Shown here: one piece after another, positions 17,578 to 26,433 of the stretch
Layout of the letters: each line of letters opens with the position of its first letter
Numbering within the stretch: the first letter of the stretch is position 1
Source of the DNA: Gammaproteobacteria bacterium
Lineage (GTDB): Bacteria; Pseudomonadota; Gammaproteobacteria; GCA-001735895
DNA length: 64,000 nt
Direction: 5' to 3'
Assembly: GCA_024225395.1 (NCBI GenBank)
Contig: JAAEMR010000088.1
Span: 22,735-86,734, forward strand
The notes under the pieces: model-generated
What the model was told of the DNA's origin: nothing
Database searches by the model: none
Seen by the model: the letters and a program-made list of their open reading frames with translations, nothing else
Made by a program: the position numbers and the translations under genes

Positions 17578-17592
17578 ATTTTTATAGTCCTG

Positions 17593-18549
17593 TTAGGTTG
17601 GTTCAATATCATTTAAATGACGGGTAACGGCTAGCCATGAACCCGCCAGGCCGAGTAAGGTGCTGGCACTGATAATGATAATGAAGTCGATCAAGCTGAA
17701 GGTGATTAAATTGTATTGTGACTGGTAAAGCAAGTTTAGAGTAGATATAGGGTTCGAAAGAGCTATTAAACTTAGCTCGACGATAAGCCACGATAATAAA
17801 CCGCCAAACAATCCATACCAGACACCACTGTATAGAAATGGACGCCTGATGAAGGCGTTTGTTGCTCCAATTAATTTTGTGACGATGATTTCCTGGTACC
17901 GGCTTTGAATGTCGAGCCGAATGGTATTACCGATAATGAGTAAAACGGCAAAGCTGAATAACAGGCTGATGATGATAACGGTACGTTTGGCTATCTCAAT
18001 GATGGTAAATAATTTTTCCAGCCATTCTGTATCCAGTTTGGCGATGTCTACCTGTGGAAGAATTTCCAGCTGGGAGAGTAATGTTTTTATACTGAGAGTA
18101 TCAGTATCGGCAGGTGGTTGAACAACAATTGCATGAGGTAATGGGTTGCTTTCCAGGTGATCCAGGCTTTTTCCAAAGCCTGAGTTTTTCTTGAAATCCT
18201 GCAAAGCCTGGGTTCTGGGTATAAAGATAGTGCTGGTGATATCCTGACGATTTTGCAGTTCTTTATTAAATTTCTGTGCACTATCTTCACTCAGGTCCAT
18301 GTTCAGGTATAAAGTGATCTGAGTGCTGCCTCTTAAGTCTCCGGATATACTCTGAATGTTTTTCAGGAGTAGATAAAAACCACTCGGCAAAGTAAGCGTG
18401 ATGCCGATTACGGCTATGGTCATAAGTGTGGAGGATGGGCTTCTATAAATTTTCCCCAGGCTGAAAATCATTGATTGAAAATGATGTAAAAGCCAGGAAG
18501 TGAACTGATGGAATATATTGGGCCGATGCTGATGCGTGTTATCGCTCAT
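17593..18549 (-). CDS. ftsX: Cell division protein FtsX
   Basis: Permease-like partner of FtsE that regulates septal peptidoglycan hydrolases from the inner membrane. The 318 residues have a first helix (about 40-63), a periplasmic domain with FIPRTQALQDFKK, and three more helices in the second half. This is the standard four-helix FtsX layout. The start overlaps the ftsE stop by 4 bases. Length and neighbours are typical. Confidence 0.94.
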   Translation of the reverse strand: MSDNTHQHRPNIFHQFTSWLLHHFQSMIFSLGKIYRSPSSTLMTIAVIGITLTLPSGFYLLLKNIQSISGDLRGSTQITLYLNMDLSEDSAQKFNKELQNRQDITSTIFIPRTQALQDFKKNSGFGKSLDHLESNPLPHAIVVQPPADTDTLSIKTLLSQLEILPQVDIAKLDTEWLEKLFTIIEIAKRTVIIISLLFSFAVLLIIGNTIRLDIQSRYQEIIVTKLIGATNAFIRRPFLYSGVWYGLFGGLLSWLIVELSLIALSNPISTLNLLYQSQYNLITFSLIDFIIIISASTLLGLAGSWLAVTRHLNDIEPT

Positions 18550-19229
18550 GTTGAAGGAGCGCTCCTCTCAAGATCGTTATGAATGATATTTCCCTTGTTC
18601 AGGGTAACGACCGGTTTTTGCAGTTCTTCGATTAAGTTAAGGTCATGACTGGCGACCAGCACACTGACGCCGACCTGGTGAAAATCGATAAAAATTTGCA
18701 TGATTTCCCGGGATAGCACCGGATCCAGATTACCGGTAGGTTCATCTGCCAGTAATAACATTGGCTTGTGCACTACAGCGCGGGCTATGCCGACTCGCTG
18801 CTGTTCTCCGCCAGACAGTGTGATGGGCATGGATTTTTCCTTATTTAACAAACCGACTTTATCCAGTGCTGCACGGGTTCGTTTGGCAATTTCATGTCGG
18901 GCATAACCCTGAATGATTAAGGGCAGCGCTACATTATCAAACACCGGTCGATCAAACAGTAATTGGTGATCCTGAAAGATGATGCCTATATTTCTGCGAA
19001 TGTAAGGGATTCGAGAGTTTGGTAAGGTGTTGAGATTGATTTGATTGAGTAAAGCCTGGCCACGAGTGGGTTTTTCAATTAACGAGATGATTTTTAATAA
19101 GGTACTTTTACCGGCACCGGAATGTCCGGTTAAAAAGGCCATTTCGCCGTCTTCTAAATTCAATGTCACATTGGATAACGCATCATGACCACCGGGGTAG
19201 CGTTTTGTTATGTTGTGAAAATGAATCAT
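18546..19229 (-). CDS. ftsE: Cell division ATP-binding protein FtsE
   Basis: ABC-type ATPase of 227 residues that drives FtsX. Walker A is GHSGAGKST (about 36-44), the signature is [14 protein letters not shown] and Walker B is LLLADEPTG. It is coupled to ftsX by a 4-base overlap. Unlike the compact ftsYEX operon of many relatives, 267 bases of AT-rich sequence without recognisable genes separate it from ftsY, so it may have its own promoter there. Confidence 0.95.
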   Translation of the reverse strand: MIHFHNITKRYPGGHDALSNVTLNLEDGEMAFLTGHSGAGKSTLLKIISLIEKPTRGQALLNQINLNTLPNSRIPYIRRNIGIIFQDHQLLFDRPVFDNVALPLIIQGYARHEIAKRTRAALDKVGLLNKEKSMPITLSGGEQQRVGIARAVVHKPMLLLADEPTGNLDPVLSREIMQIFIDFHQVGVSVLVASHDLNLIEELQKPVVTLNKGNIIHNDLERSAPST

Positions 19230-19496
19230 CGGCGATGGCTAAAGAATATTAATATCATATAGTTTGTTTATTAACTGAGCCATTATTAGATGAATTGTTA
19301 AATAATGCAGCTAGTATTTTATAAATCGTATTAAGATCCAGATAGCTGGTATATTTATTATTTTATCGTTCTAACAGACTTTCCCGTGTAGCGATAATTT
19401 ATCTTAATAGTAAGCAGGCTGATAATACATTATTAAATTGACCTGCTCAGCATATTTGTTTCATATGTTGGTAGAAGTTAATGCTAAAAATGCTTT

Positions 19497-20471
19497 CTAA
19501 TCTCTGTCTAAAAGTGCCCTGATAAACTCTTCAGAGTTAAACACACGTAAGTCCTGAGCCGTTTCTCCAACACCTATATATCGAATAGGTGTCTGCATCT
19601 GCTGAGCTAGACTAAAAACAATCCCGCCTTTGGCAGTTCCGTCCAGTTTGGTTAAAGTGATACCGGTAATATTTAATTTTTCATGAAAACTTTTGGCCTG
19701 TGCCAGTGCGTTCTGACCGGTACCGGAATCAAGCACCAGCATGGTTTCGTGCGGCGCTTCGGGATCGAGCTTTGCCATTACCCGTTTGATTTTTTCCAGC
19801 TCATTCATCAGGTTGTTCTGGGTGTGCAGGCGACCGGCTGTGTCGGCTATTAATATATCTATGTTTCGTGATCGAGCTGACTGTAATGCATCGTAAATAA
19901 CAGAAGCTGAATCAGCACCATTGCCCTGGCTGACGACCGGTAAGTCGAGTCGTTCACCCCAGGTTTGCAGTTGTTCAACAGCGGCGGCACGGAAGGTATC
20001 ACCGGCAGCCAGCATCACACTGAGCCCCTGTTCCTTGAACTGTTGAGCCAGTTTGCCAATGGTCGTTGTTTTACCGGCGCCGTTGATGCCGATCATGAGG
20101 ATGACGAAAGGTTTTTTCTGGGTGTCTATTTGCAGTGGTTCAGAGATGACCGATAAAATTTCCTGCATGGCGGTTTCTAATGAAGAGAATACACTGTCAT
20201 TATCTTTAAGCTGGTTTCTGGCCAGAGCATCCGTCAGGTTGGCGGTAATTTTCTGGGTAGCTTCGATGCCTACGTCTGCCATTAGCAGCTGATCTTCAAG
20301 CTGCTCCAGTAATTCTTCATCAATTTCTTTCTTGCCCAGAAAGATATCGCTAATACCACTGGTGAAGCTGGCCCTGGTTTTTGAAAGTTTGCTTTTCAGG
20401 CTTGAGAATAATCCGGGTTTGTTTACTGGATCTTTCTCACTTTTAGTATTGGTTTTTTTGAAACCGAACAT
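19497..20471 (-). CDS. ftsY: Signal recognition particle receptor FtsY
   Basis: SRP-type GTPase of 324 residues that docks ribosome-SRP complexes at the membrane. It shows G1 [15 protein letters not shown], the DTAGR motif and [10 protein letters not shown]. The acidic N-terminal A domain is short (about 25 residues) compared with E. coli. It is divergent from the M16 peptidase gene with about 120 bases between starts. Confidence 0.96.
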   Translation of the reverse strand: MFGFKKTNTKSEKDPVNKPGLFSSLKSKLSKTRASFTSGISDIFLGKKEIDEELLEQLEDQLLMADVGIEATQKITANLTDALARNQLKDNDSVFSSLETAMQEILSVISEPLQIDTQKKPFVILMIGINGAGKTTTIGKLAQQFKEQGLSVMLAAGDTFRAAAVEQLQTWGERLDLPVVSQGNGADSASVIYDALQSARSRNIDILIADTAGRLHTQNNLMNELEKIKRVMAKLDPEAPHETMLVLDSGTGQNALAQAKSFHEKLNITGITLTKLDGTAKGGIVFSLAQQMQTPIRYIGVGETAQDLRVFNSEEFIRALLDRD

Positions 20472-20591
20472 AGATTACAGTGTCATATCAAGGGCGGAGG
20501 CAGTATGCTACCAGAACTTTGAATGACTGTTTATAAATGTTTAAACAGTTTTCGGTACTGCTATAACTAAATAATGACTGGATAATACAAA

Positions 20592-21914
20592 ATGATTAAA
20601 AAGCTGTTTCTTTTATCAACCCTTTTTACGGTTTTACCGCTACAGGCGAATACTGTGGAAAGCATGCTGGAAAACGGTATGAAGATTATCGTGCGTGAGG
20701 ATCACCGGGCACCTGTTGTCGCCTCTCAGGTATGGTATCGAATTGGTTCCACTTATGAATATGATGGTATCACCGGGGTTTCACATGTGCTTGAACACAT
20801 GATGTTCAAAGGAACCAAAAAATTGAAACCAGGTGATTTCTCAGAAATTATTGCGGCCAATGGTGGCAGTGATAATGCTTTTACCTCGCACGATTTTACC
20901 GGGTATCACCAACGTATTGCCAGTGACCGTCTGGAAATTTGTCTTGAGCTGGAAGCTGATCGTATGCGAAATGTGATCTTTCTACAGTCAGAGTTCAATA
21001 AAGAACTGGCTGTGGTACAAGAGGAGCGTCGTTGGAGAGTAGACAATAAACCAAAATCTAAACTGTTTGAGCAATTTTATGCAACAGCATTTTTAAGCAG
21101 TCCCAGAAGAATTCCCGTTATAGGCTGGATGGGAGACCTGGAAGGCCTGGAAATGCAGGATGCTGCGGACTGGTATCAGCAATGGTATGCACCGAATAAC
21201 GCGACGCTTGTTGTAGTTGGAGACGTTGTTGCAGACGAAGTTATTCAACTGGCAAATAAATATTTTGCAGATTTAAAACCTTCCGATATTACCCCTCCGA
21301 AACTAAGACCGGAAATAGCCCAGATGGGCGAAAGACGCATTAAACTGTATGGTCAAACAGCAAACCCTTACATGATCATGGGCTACAAAGCACCAGTTTT
21401 AGTGGGCAATAAAGATAAGGTAAAAGATATTTATGCACTGGATGTGTTAAGTGCAGTACTGGATGGAGGCAGCAGTGCACGAATCGCTAAAAATATACTG
21501 CGTGGACAGGAAATTGCGGCTGATGCCGGTACTTCTTTTGACCCTTTCGATCGACTCAATGGTTTATTTTTATTTGCCGGAACTCCAAATGAAGGTGTAA
21601 CGCCTGAGCAACTGGAGCAGGCTTTTCACACGGAAATAAAAAAATTACAGGATACTCCTGTTACCCAGAAGGAACTTGACCGGGTAAAGGCGCAGGTAAT
21701 TGCCAGCAAGGTGTTTGAACGTGATTCCATGTTTTACACTGGCATGCAAATAGGCATGCTGGATAGTGTCGGTCTTGACTGGCGCATCCTTGATACTTAT
21801 GTCGATGATATCCGTAGCATTACCGCGGAAGATGTTCAGCGGGTGGCCCGGGAATATTTTGATTCCAGCCAGTTAACCGTAGCAACACTATGGCCTGAGC
21901 AGGAAAACAAATGA
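20592..21914 (+). CDS. M16 family zinc metallopeptidase (catalytic member)
   Basis: Periplasmic peptidase of 440 residues. A signal peptide (about 1-19, ending LQA) is followed by the inverted zinc motif HVLEH (HxxEH, about 66-70) with a downstream glutamate in LAVVQEER. Its 3' end overlaps a second M16 gene by 4 bases that lacks the zinc motif. Such pairs act as heterodimers, one catalytic and one structural. The natural substrate is unknown. The pair is commonly found next to rsmD and ftsY in gammaproteobacteria. Confidence 0.92.
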   Translation: MIKKLFLLSTLFTVLPLQANTVESMLENGMKIIVREDHRAPVVASQVWYRIGSTYEYDGITGVSHVLEHMMFKGTKKLKPGDFSEIIAANGGSDNAFTSHDFTGYHQRIASDRLEICLELEADRMRNVIFLQSEFNKELAVVQEERRWRVDNKPKSKLFEQFYATAFLSSPRRIPVIGWMGDLEGLEMQDAADWYQQWYAPNNATLVVVGDVVADEVIQLANKYFADLKPSDITPPKLRPEIAQMGERRIKLYGQTANPYMIMGYKAPVLVGNKDKVKDIYALDVLSAVLDGGSSARIAKNILRGQEIAADAGTSFDPFDRLNGLFLFAGTPNEGVTPEQLEQAFHTEIKKLQDTPVTQKELDRVKAQVIASKVFERDSMFYTGMQIGMLDSVGLDWRILDTYVDDIRSITAEDVQRVAREYFDSSQLTVATLWPEQENK

Positions 21915-23221
21915 TGAATAAAATGAAATGGATGCTGGCTTTAACCAGTTGTGCCGTGTTGTTAACGCAGTCTGCTTTCGCACTGGATATTAAAACCTGG
22001 AAAACTTCCAATGGCGTTGAGGTTCTGTTTGTAGAAAGCCATGATTTACCGATGATTGATGTTCGCCTGGCTTTCAAGGCGGGTAGTTCTCGAGATGGAG
22101 AACTCTACGGAGTCTCCCGACTGGTTAGTGCACTGCTGGTGGAAGGAACAGGTGATTATTCTTCTGAAGATATTGCAGAAAATTTTGAGTCGGTAGGTGC
22201 TGAATTAGGCCATGACTCTTTGCGTGATATGGCTTTTGTCAGCTTGCGAAGTCTTTCTGATACGCAGCCCTGGGAAAAGGTTATAGATTTGTTTGCCCGT
22301 GTTTCTGCATTACCATCGTTTCCGCAGGATGCTATCGAGCGTGATAGAAAATCGATGTTGATCAGTCTGGCAAATCGGAAAAAAGAAATCAGTAGTGTGG
22401 CCGAAGATACCTTTTATAAAAATTTATATAAAAACCATGCTTACAAAATAGGGCGAGCAGGCACGACAAAAACCATGCAGGCTATTACGCAAAAGGACTT
22501 GAAACAGTTCCATTCTCAGTATTATGTGGCTAACAATGCCACTCTGTCACTGATGGGTGATTTAACCCTGGAGAAAGCTAAATTTTATGCCGAACAGTTA
22601 ACAAAGTATTTAAAAGCCGGGCAGAAAGCTAAACCGGTTGCTGCAGCTAAGATGGCTGACCAGGGCGAAACCATCAAGGTTCCTTTTAAAACTTCTCAAA
22701 CTCATATTATTCAGGGATTACCAGTGATGCGACGTGGTGATGCCGATTATTATGCCCTCTACCTGGGTAACCATATTCTGGGTGGAAGTGGTTTCAGTTC
22801 TCGTTTAATGCAGGAGATTCGTGAAAATCGTGGTTTAAGTTACAGCGTTTATAGCTACTTTTTACCGATGGAAAGCAATGGCCCGTTCCAGATGGCATTG
22901 CAGACCAAAAATCATCAGGTGGCTGAGGCATCACAATTGTTGAATCAGATGTTGACAGATTTTATTAAAGAGGGTCCTACCGCCGCCGAGATTGATCATT
23001 CCAAAAAGAATATTACTGGTAGCTTTCCGTTAAAGATCGATAGTAATAAAAAAATAGTAGAATACCTTTCGCTGATTGGTTTTTATGATTTACCGCTGGA
23101 TTACCTGGATAGTTTCAATGAAAAAATTCTGGCGGTAACTGCAGAAGATATTAAGGAAGCTTTTTCTCGCAGGGTTAAACCGGATCAGTTAATTCGTGTC
23201 ATAGTTGGTGAAGCGTCATAG
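21911..23221 (+). CDS. M16 family peptidase-like protein (non-catalytic partner)
   Basis: Protein of 436 residues with a signal peptide (about 1-24, ending SAFA) and the M16 fold. Where HxxEH would be expected the sequence reads YGVSRLVSALLVEGT, so zinc cannot bind there. The later RENRGLSYSVYSYF block is typical of the second half of M16 proteins. It is coupled to the catalytic member by a 4-base overlap and probably completes its substrate cavity. Its stop codon overlaps the presumed start of rsmD. Confidence 0.9.
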   Translation: MMNKMKWMLALTSCAVLLTQSAFALDIKTWKTSNGVEVLFVESHDLPMIDVRLAFKAGSSRDGELYGVSRLVSALLVEGTGDYSSEDIAENFESVGAELGHDSLRDMAFVSLRSLSDTQPWEKVIDLFARVSALPSFPQDAIERDRKSMLISLANRKKEISSVAEDTFYKNLYKNHAYKIGRAGTTKTMQAITQKDLKQFHSQYYVANNATLSLMGDLTLEKAKFYAEQLTKYLKAGQKAKPVAAAKMADQGETIKVPFKTSQTHIIQGLPVMRRGDADYYALYLGNHILGGSGFSSRLMQEIRENRGLSYSVYSYFLPMESNGPFQMALQTKNHQVAEASQLLNQMLTDFIKEGPTAAEIDHSKKNITGSFPLKIDSNKKIVEYLSLIGFYDLPLDYLDSFNEKILAVTAEDIKEAFSRRVKPDQLIRVIVGEAS

Positions 23222-23805
23222 CTGGAAAATCCAAACAACCGCGCAAATCCCAGATACGCATTATTGCCGGCCAATGGCGAGGAAGCCGGCTAGATGTACT
23301 GGATAAAAAAGGTTTACGCCCGACACCGGATCGAGTTCGGGAAACTCTATTTAACTGGTTGAACATGGATGTGCCCGGTGCCAATGTGCTGGATTGTTTT
23401 GCAGGTGCGGGTGGTCTCGGATTTGAAGCCGCTTCCCGTGAAGCAAGGCAGGTGACCATGGTGGATAATGATCGCTTAATAACCAGCAACTTATCAAGGT
23501 TATGTGAGCGCTTAGGAGCGGATAATATTCGAGTAGTGACTGGAGATGTGCTGGATTTTCTGGAATCTTCAGATGAATGTTATAACCTTGTTTTTATCGA
23601 TCCACCTTATGATCTACCTGAATTGCGCTCTAAAGTACTTGATGAGTTGATTGATCGAAAATTGTTAAGCGCAGGTGCTTTAATCTTTATTGAGTGGCCA
23701 ATAGAGCAGGAAATGCAGCTAAATCATGCCGACTTGACCTGGGTTAAACAAAAAAAGGCTGGGCGAGTCAGTTATGCTATAGCGAAATGGAGCCGAACTG
23801 GTTAA
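23218..23805 (+). CDS. rsmD: 16S rRNA (guanine966-N2)-methyltransferase RsmD
   Basis: SAM-dependent methyltransferase of about 195 residues that modifies G966 of 16S rRNA. It has the N-terminal RIIAGQWRGSRL and RPTPDRVRETLFNWL blocks, the SAM loop DCFAGAGGLGFEA and the catalytic DPPY in FIDPPYDL. The frame runs back in register to a TGA just before 23218, and no ATG, GTG, TTG or CTG lies upstream of the conserved blocks. The most likely start is the ATA at 23218-23220, overlapping the TAG of the previous gene. A TTG at 23359 would cut off conserved sequence. The start is therefore uncertain. Confidence 0.85.
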   Translation: MAGKSKQPRKSQIRIIAGQWRGSRLDVLDKKGLRPTPDRVRETLFNWLNMDVPGANVLDCFAGAGGLGFEAASREARQVTMVDNDRLITSNLSRLCERLGADNIRVVTGDVLDFLESSDECYNLVFIDPPYDLPELRSKVLDELIDRKLLSAGALIFIEWPIEQEMQLNHADLTWVKQKKAGRVSYAIAKWSRTG

Positions 23806-23836
23806 AATCCCTGAAATTTATTTGCGTTGATAAATA

Positions 23837-24334
23837 TTGAGTTCAAATACGATAGCAATTTATCCTGGAACATTTGACCCGGTGACCTGTGGTCACACCG
23901 ATGTGTGCCGTCGTGCGATAAAAATGTTTGATCACGTGGTTATTGGAGTGGCTGATAATCCACAGAAAAAACCTTTTTTTACGCTGGAAGAACGTATCGA
24001 CATGCTGAATACTGTGTTTCAGGGTGAAGAAAATGTATCGGTTAAACCCTTTTCTGGTTTGTTAATCGATTTTGCCCGGGAATGTGATTCACGAATTATT
24101 ATTCGTGGCTTACGCGCCATATCAGATTTTGAATTTGAGGTTCAACTAGCCGGTATGAATAGATCGCTGGCACCGGAAGTTGAAACCGTATTTTTAACAG
24201 CGGCAGAACAATTTGCCTTTGTTTCATCCAGTCTGGTGCGTGAAATTGCGCGTTTGAATGGTGATGTCTCCGGATTTATTCACCCGGAGATACATAAACG
24301 ATTAACTGAAAAACTGGCTGCAGCAAAAAATTAG
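23837..24334 (+). CDS. coaD: Phosphopantetheine adenylyltransferase CoaD
   Basis: Nucleotidyltransferase of 165 residues that makes dephospho-CoA from 4'-phosphopantetheine and ATP. The N-terminal YPGTFDPVTCGHTD holds the (T/H)xGH motif and the end has SSSLVREIARL. The start is TTG, 31 bases after rsmD, since no ATG lies before the conserved region. rsmD-coaD is a usual gene pair. Confidence 0.95.
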   Translation: MSSNTIAIYPGTFDPVTCGHTDVCRRAIKMFDHVVIGVADNPQKKPFFTLEERIDMLNTVFQGEENVSVKPFSGLLIDFARECDSRIIIRGLRAISDFEFEVQLAGMNRSLAPEVETVFLTAAEQFAFVSSSLVREIARLNGDVSGFIHPEIHKRLTEKLAAAKN

Positions 24335-24380
24335 CTGCAGTATTAAATTAGAATTTTTATTGAAAAAGTAACAGGAGTAA

Positions 24381-24632
<252 letters not shown>

Positions 24633-24671
24633 ATAGAAACACTTCGGGAAGCAGGTTCCATATTTCCCATA

Positions 24672-24702
24672 AAAAGGTCGTGACCCGGAGTTGCGACCTT
24701 TT
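24672..24702. terminator. Bidirectional terminator between ferredoxin and pgi
   Basis: AAAAGGTCG and CGACCTTTT form a 9-base-pair stem with a 13-base loop between two convergent genes, with A and T runs at the two ends. Confidence 0.8.
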
Positions 24703-24705
24703 GCG

Positions 24706-26379
24706 TTAAGATTGATCTGAAATCTTCATGTAATGTTTTAGCAACCCGGTCGTAGACGGATCGTGATCCTCCATGTGCTCCCCATGCAATAAATCACGTT
24801 GTAGCTGGCTGGCCAGTTCCTTGCCTAATTCAACGCCCCACTGATCAAAGGAATTGATATTCCAGATTACGCCCTGCACAAATACCTTGTGCTCATACAT
24901 CGCCAGTAACGAACCAAAGTTGTAAGGCGTTAATTTATCGATGAGCAGCGTGTTGGAGGGTGAGTTACCCGGGAATGTGCGATAGCGCGCAATCAATTGC
25001 TGATGGTCATAATCCTGACTATCCGGTGACAGGTTCTCTAAAACTTCGTCCAGGTTGCGTCCTTTCATCAATGCCTCGGACTGAGCGATTAAATTGGAAA
25101 ACAATAATGACTGATGGTCACGCAATGGGTAATGGGTGTTAATAGATGCGATAAAGTCGACGGGCACCACGGTTTCACTCTGGTGCAGAAATTGAAAAAA
25201 GGCATGTTGTCCGTTGGAACCTGTTTCCCCCCAGATAATCGGGCCGGTCGCATAACGAGCTATGGCTCCATTTCGTTTTAACTGTTTGCCATTGGACTCC
25301 ATATCGAGTTGCTGCAGGTAACTGGGTAACAGATGGAGCAAGCTGTCATAGGGTAAAATTGCGTGCGAATCATAATTGAAAAAATTACGGTACCAGACGC
25401 CTAACATGGCGAGAATGACCGGAATGTTATGATGGAAGTCAGCCTCAAAGAAATGTTTATCCATGGCATGAGCACCGGCCAGTATTTGGCGAAAATTGTC
25501 CATCCCGATTTGTAGCGCGATGGATAATCCAATGGTGGACCATAGCGAATAGCGTCCACCGACCCAGTCCCACATGCGAAAAATATTTTCAGGTGCTATG
25601 CCAAATTCGGTGGCTTTTTCTACATTGCTGGAGATGGCAACAAAATGATGTTTTATATGTTCATTATCTTTAGCTGTTTCCAGAAACCATTCACGAGCCG
25701 TGGAAGCTTCATAAATCGTTTCCAGTGTAGAAAATGATTTTGACGCAACGATGAATAAGGTGGTTTCGGGGTCCATTCCTTCCAGTGTCAGGGCTAGCTG
25801 GGCACCATCAAGGTTAGATACAAAGTGTAATTCAATACCTTCAATCCAGTAAGGACGTAAGGACTGGGTGGTGAGATACGGTCCCAGATCAGAGCCGCCA
25901 ATGCCTATATTAATAACCTTGTTGATTTTTTTTCCGGAATAACCCACCCATTCTCCGGAATGAATCTGTTTGACAAAATTTTCCATTTTATCCAGTTCTT
26001 CATGGATTTCCGGTATCACATTACGTCCCTCGGTTTCCATAACTTCGTCAGCTGGCGCTCTCAATGCAATATGAAACACCGAGCGGCGTTCAGTATGGTT
26101 GATGTTATGACCGGCTTTCATCTTATCCATCCATGCGGGTAGATGACAGTTTTCAGCTAATTCTATGAGGCTGTCAAAGGCCTTTTTATCGATACGATTT
26201 TTGGAGTAATCGAGTAGAAACTCGCCCTGTTGGGTCGAAAACTCATCGAAGCGTTTCGGGTTTTTGTTAAACAGATCGATAATGTCTGTTTTTTCCAGCC
26301 GGGTTTTATGGTTTTGTAATTTTTTCCAGATTGCTTTTTTTTGCAGCGGCAGTGCTCGTTCCATTTTATTTTTCATCAT
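24706..26379 (-). CDS. pgi: Glucose-6-phosphate isomerase
   Basis: Interconverts glucose-6-phosphate and fructose-6-phosphate. The 557 residues match the long bacterial form. The family signatures are present: VASKSFSTLET with the phosphate-binding serines, the catalytic region GETGSNGQHAFFQF, and GVELGKELASQL near the C-terminus. It is the downstream neighbour of the VWA gene on the same strand with a 54-base gap. Confidence 0.96.
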   Translation of the reverse strand: MMKNKMERALPLQKKAIWKKLQNHKTRLEKTDIIDLFNKNPKRFDEFSTQQGEFLLDYSKNRIDKKAFDSLIELAENCHLPAWMDKMKAGHNINHTERRSVFHIALRAPADEVMETEGRNVIPEIHEELDKMENFVKQIHSGEWVGYSGKKINKVINIGIGGSDLGPYLTTQSLRPYWIEGIELHFVSNLDGAQLALTLEGMDPETTLFIVASKSFSTLETIYEASTAREWFLETAKDNEHIKHHFVAISSNVEKATEFGIAPENIFRMWDWVGGRYSLWSTIGLSIALQIGMDNFRQILAGAHAMDKHFFEADFHHNIPVILAMLGVWYRNFFNYDSHAILPYDSLLHLLPSYLQQLDMESNGKQLKRNGAIARYATGPIIWGETGSNGQHAFFQFLHQSETVVPVDFIASINTHYPLRDHQSLLFSNLIAQSEALMKGRNLDEVLENLSPDSQDYDHQQLIARYRTFPGNSPSNTLLIDKLTPYNFGSLLAMYEHKVFVQGVIWNINSFDQWGVELGKELASQLQRDLLHGEHMEDHDPSTTGLLKHYMKISDQS

Positions 26380-26433
26380 CTAAAAGTTGGCGAAGTCTAC
26401 TATAAAATTTATGGGTAGTCAGGATGAAGATAA

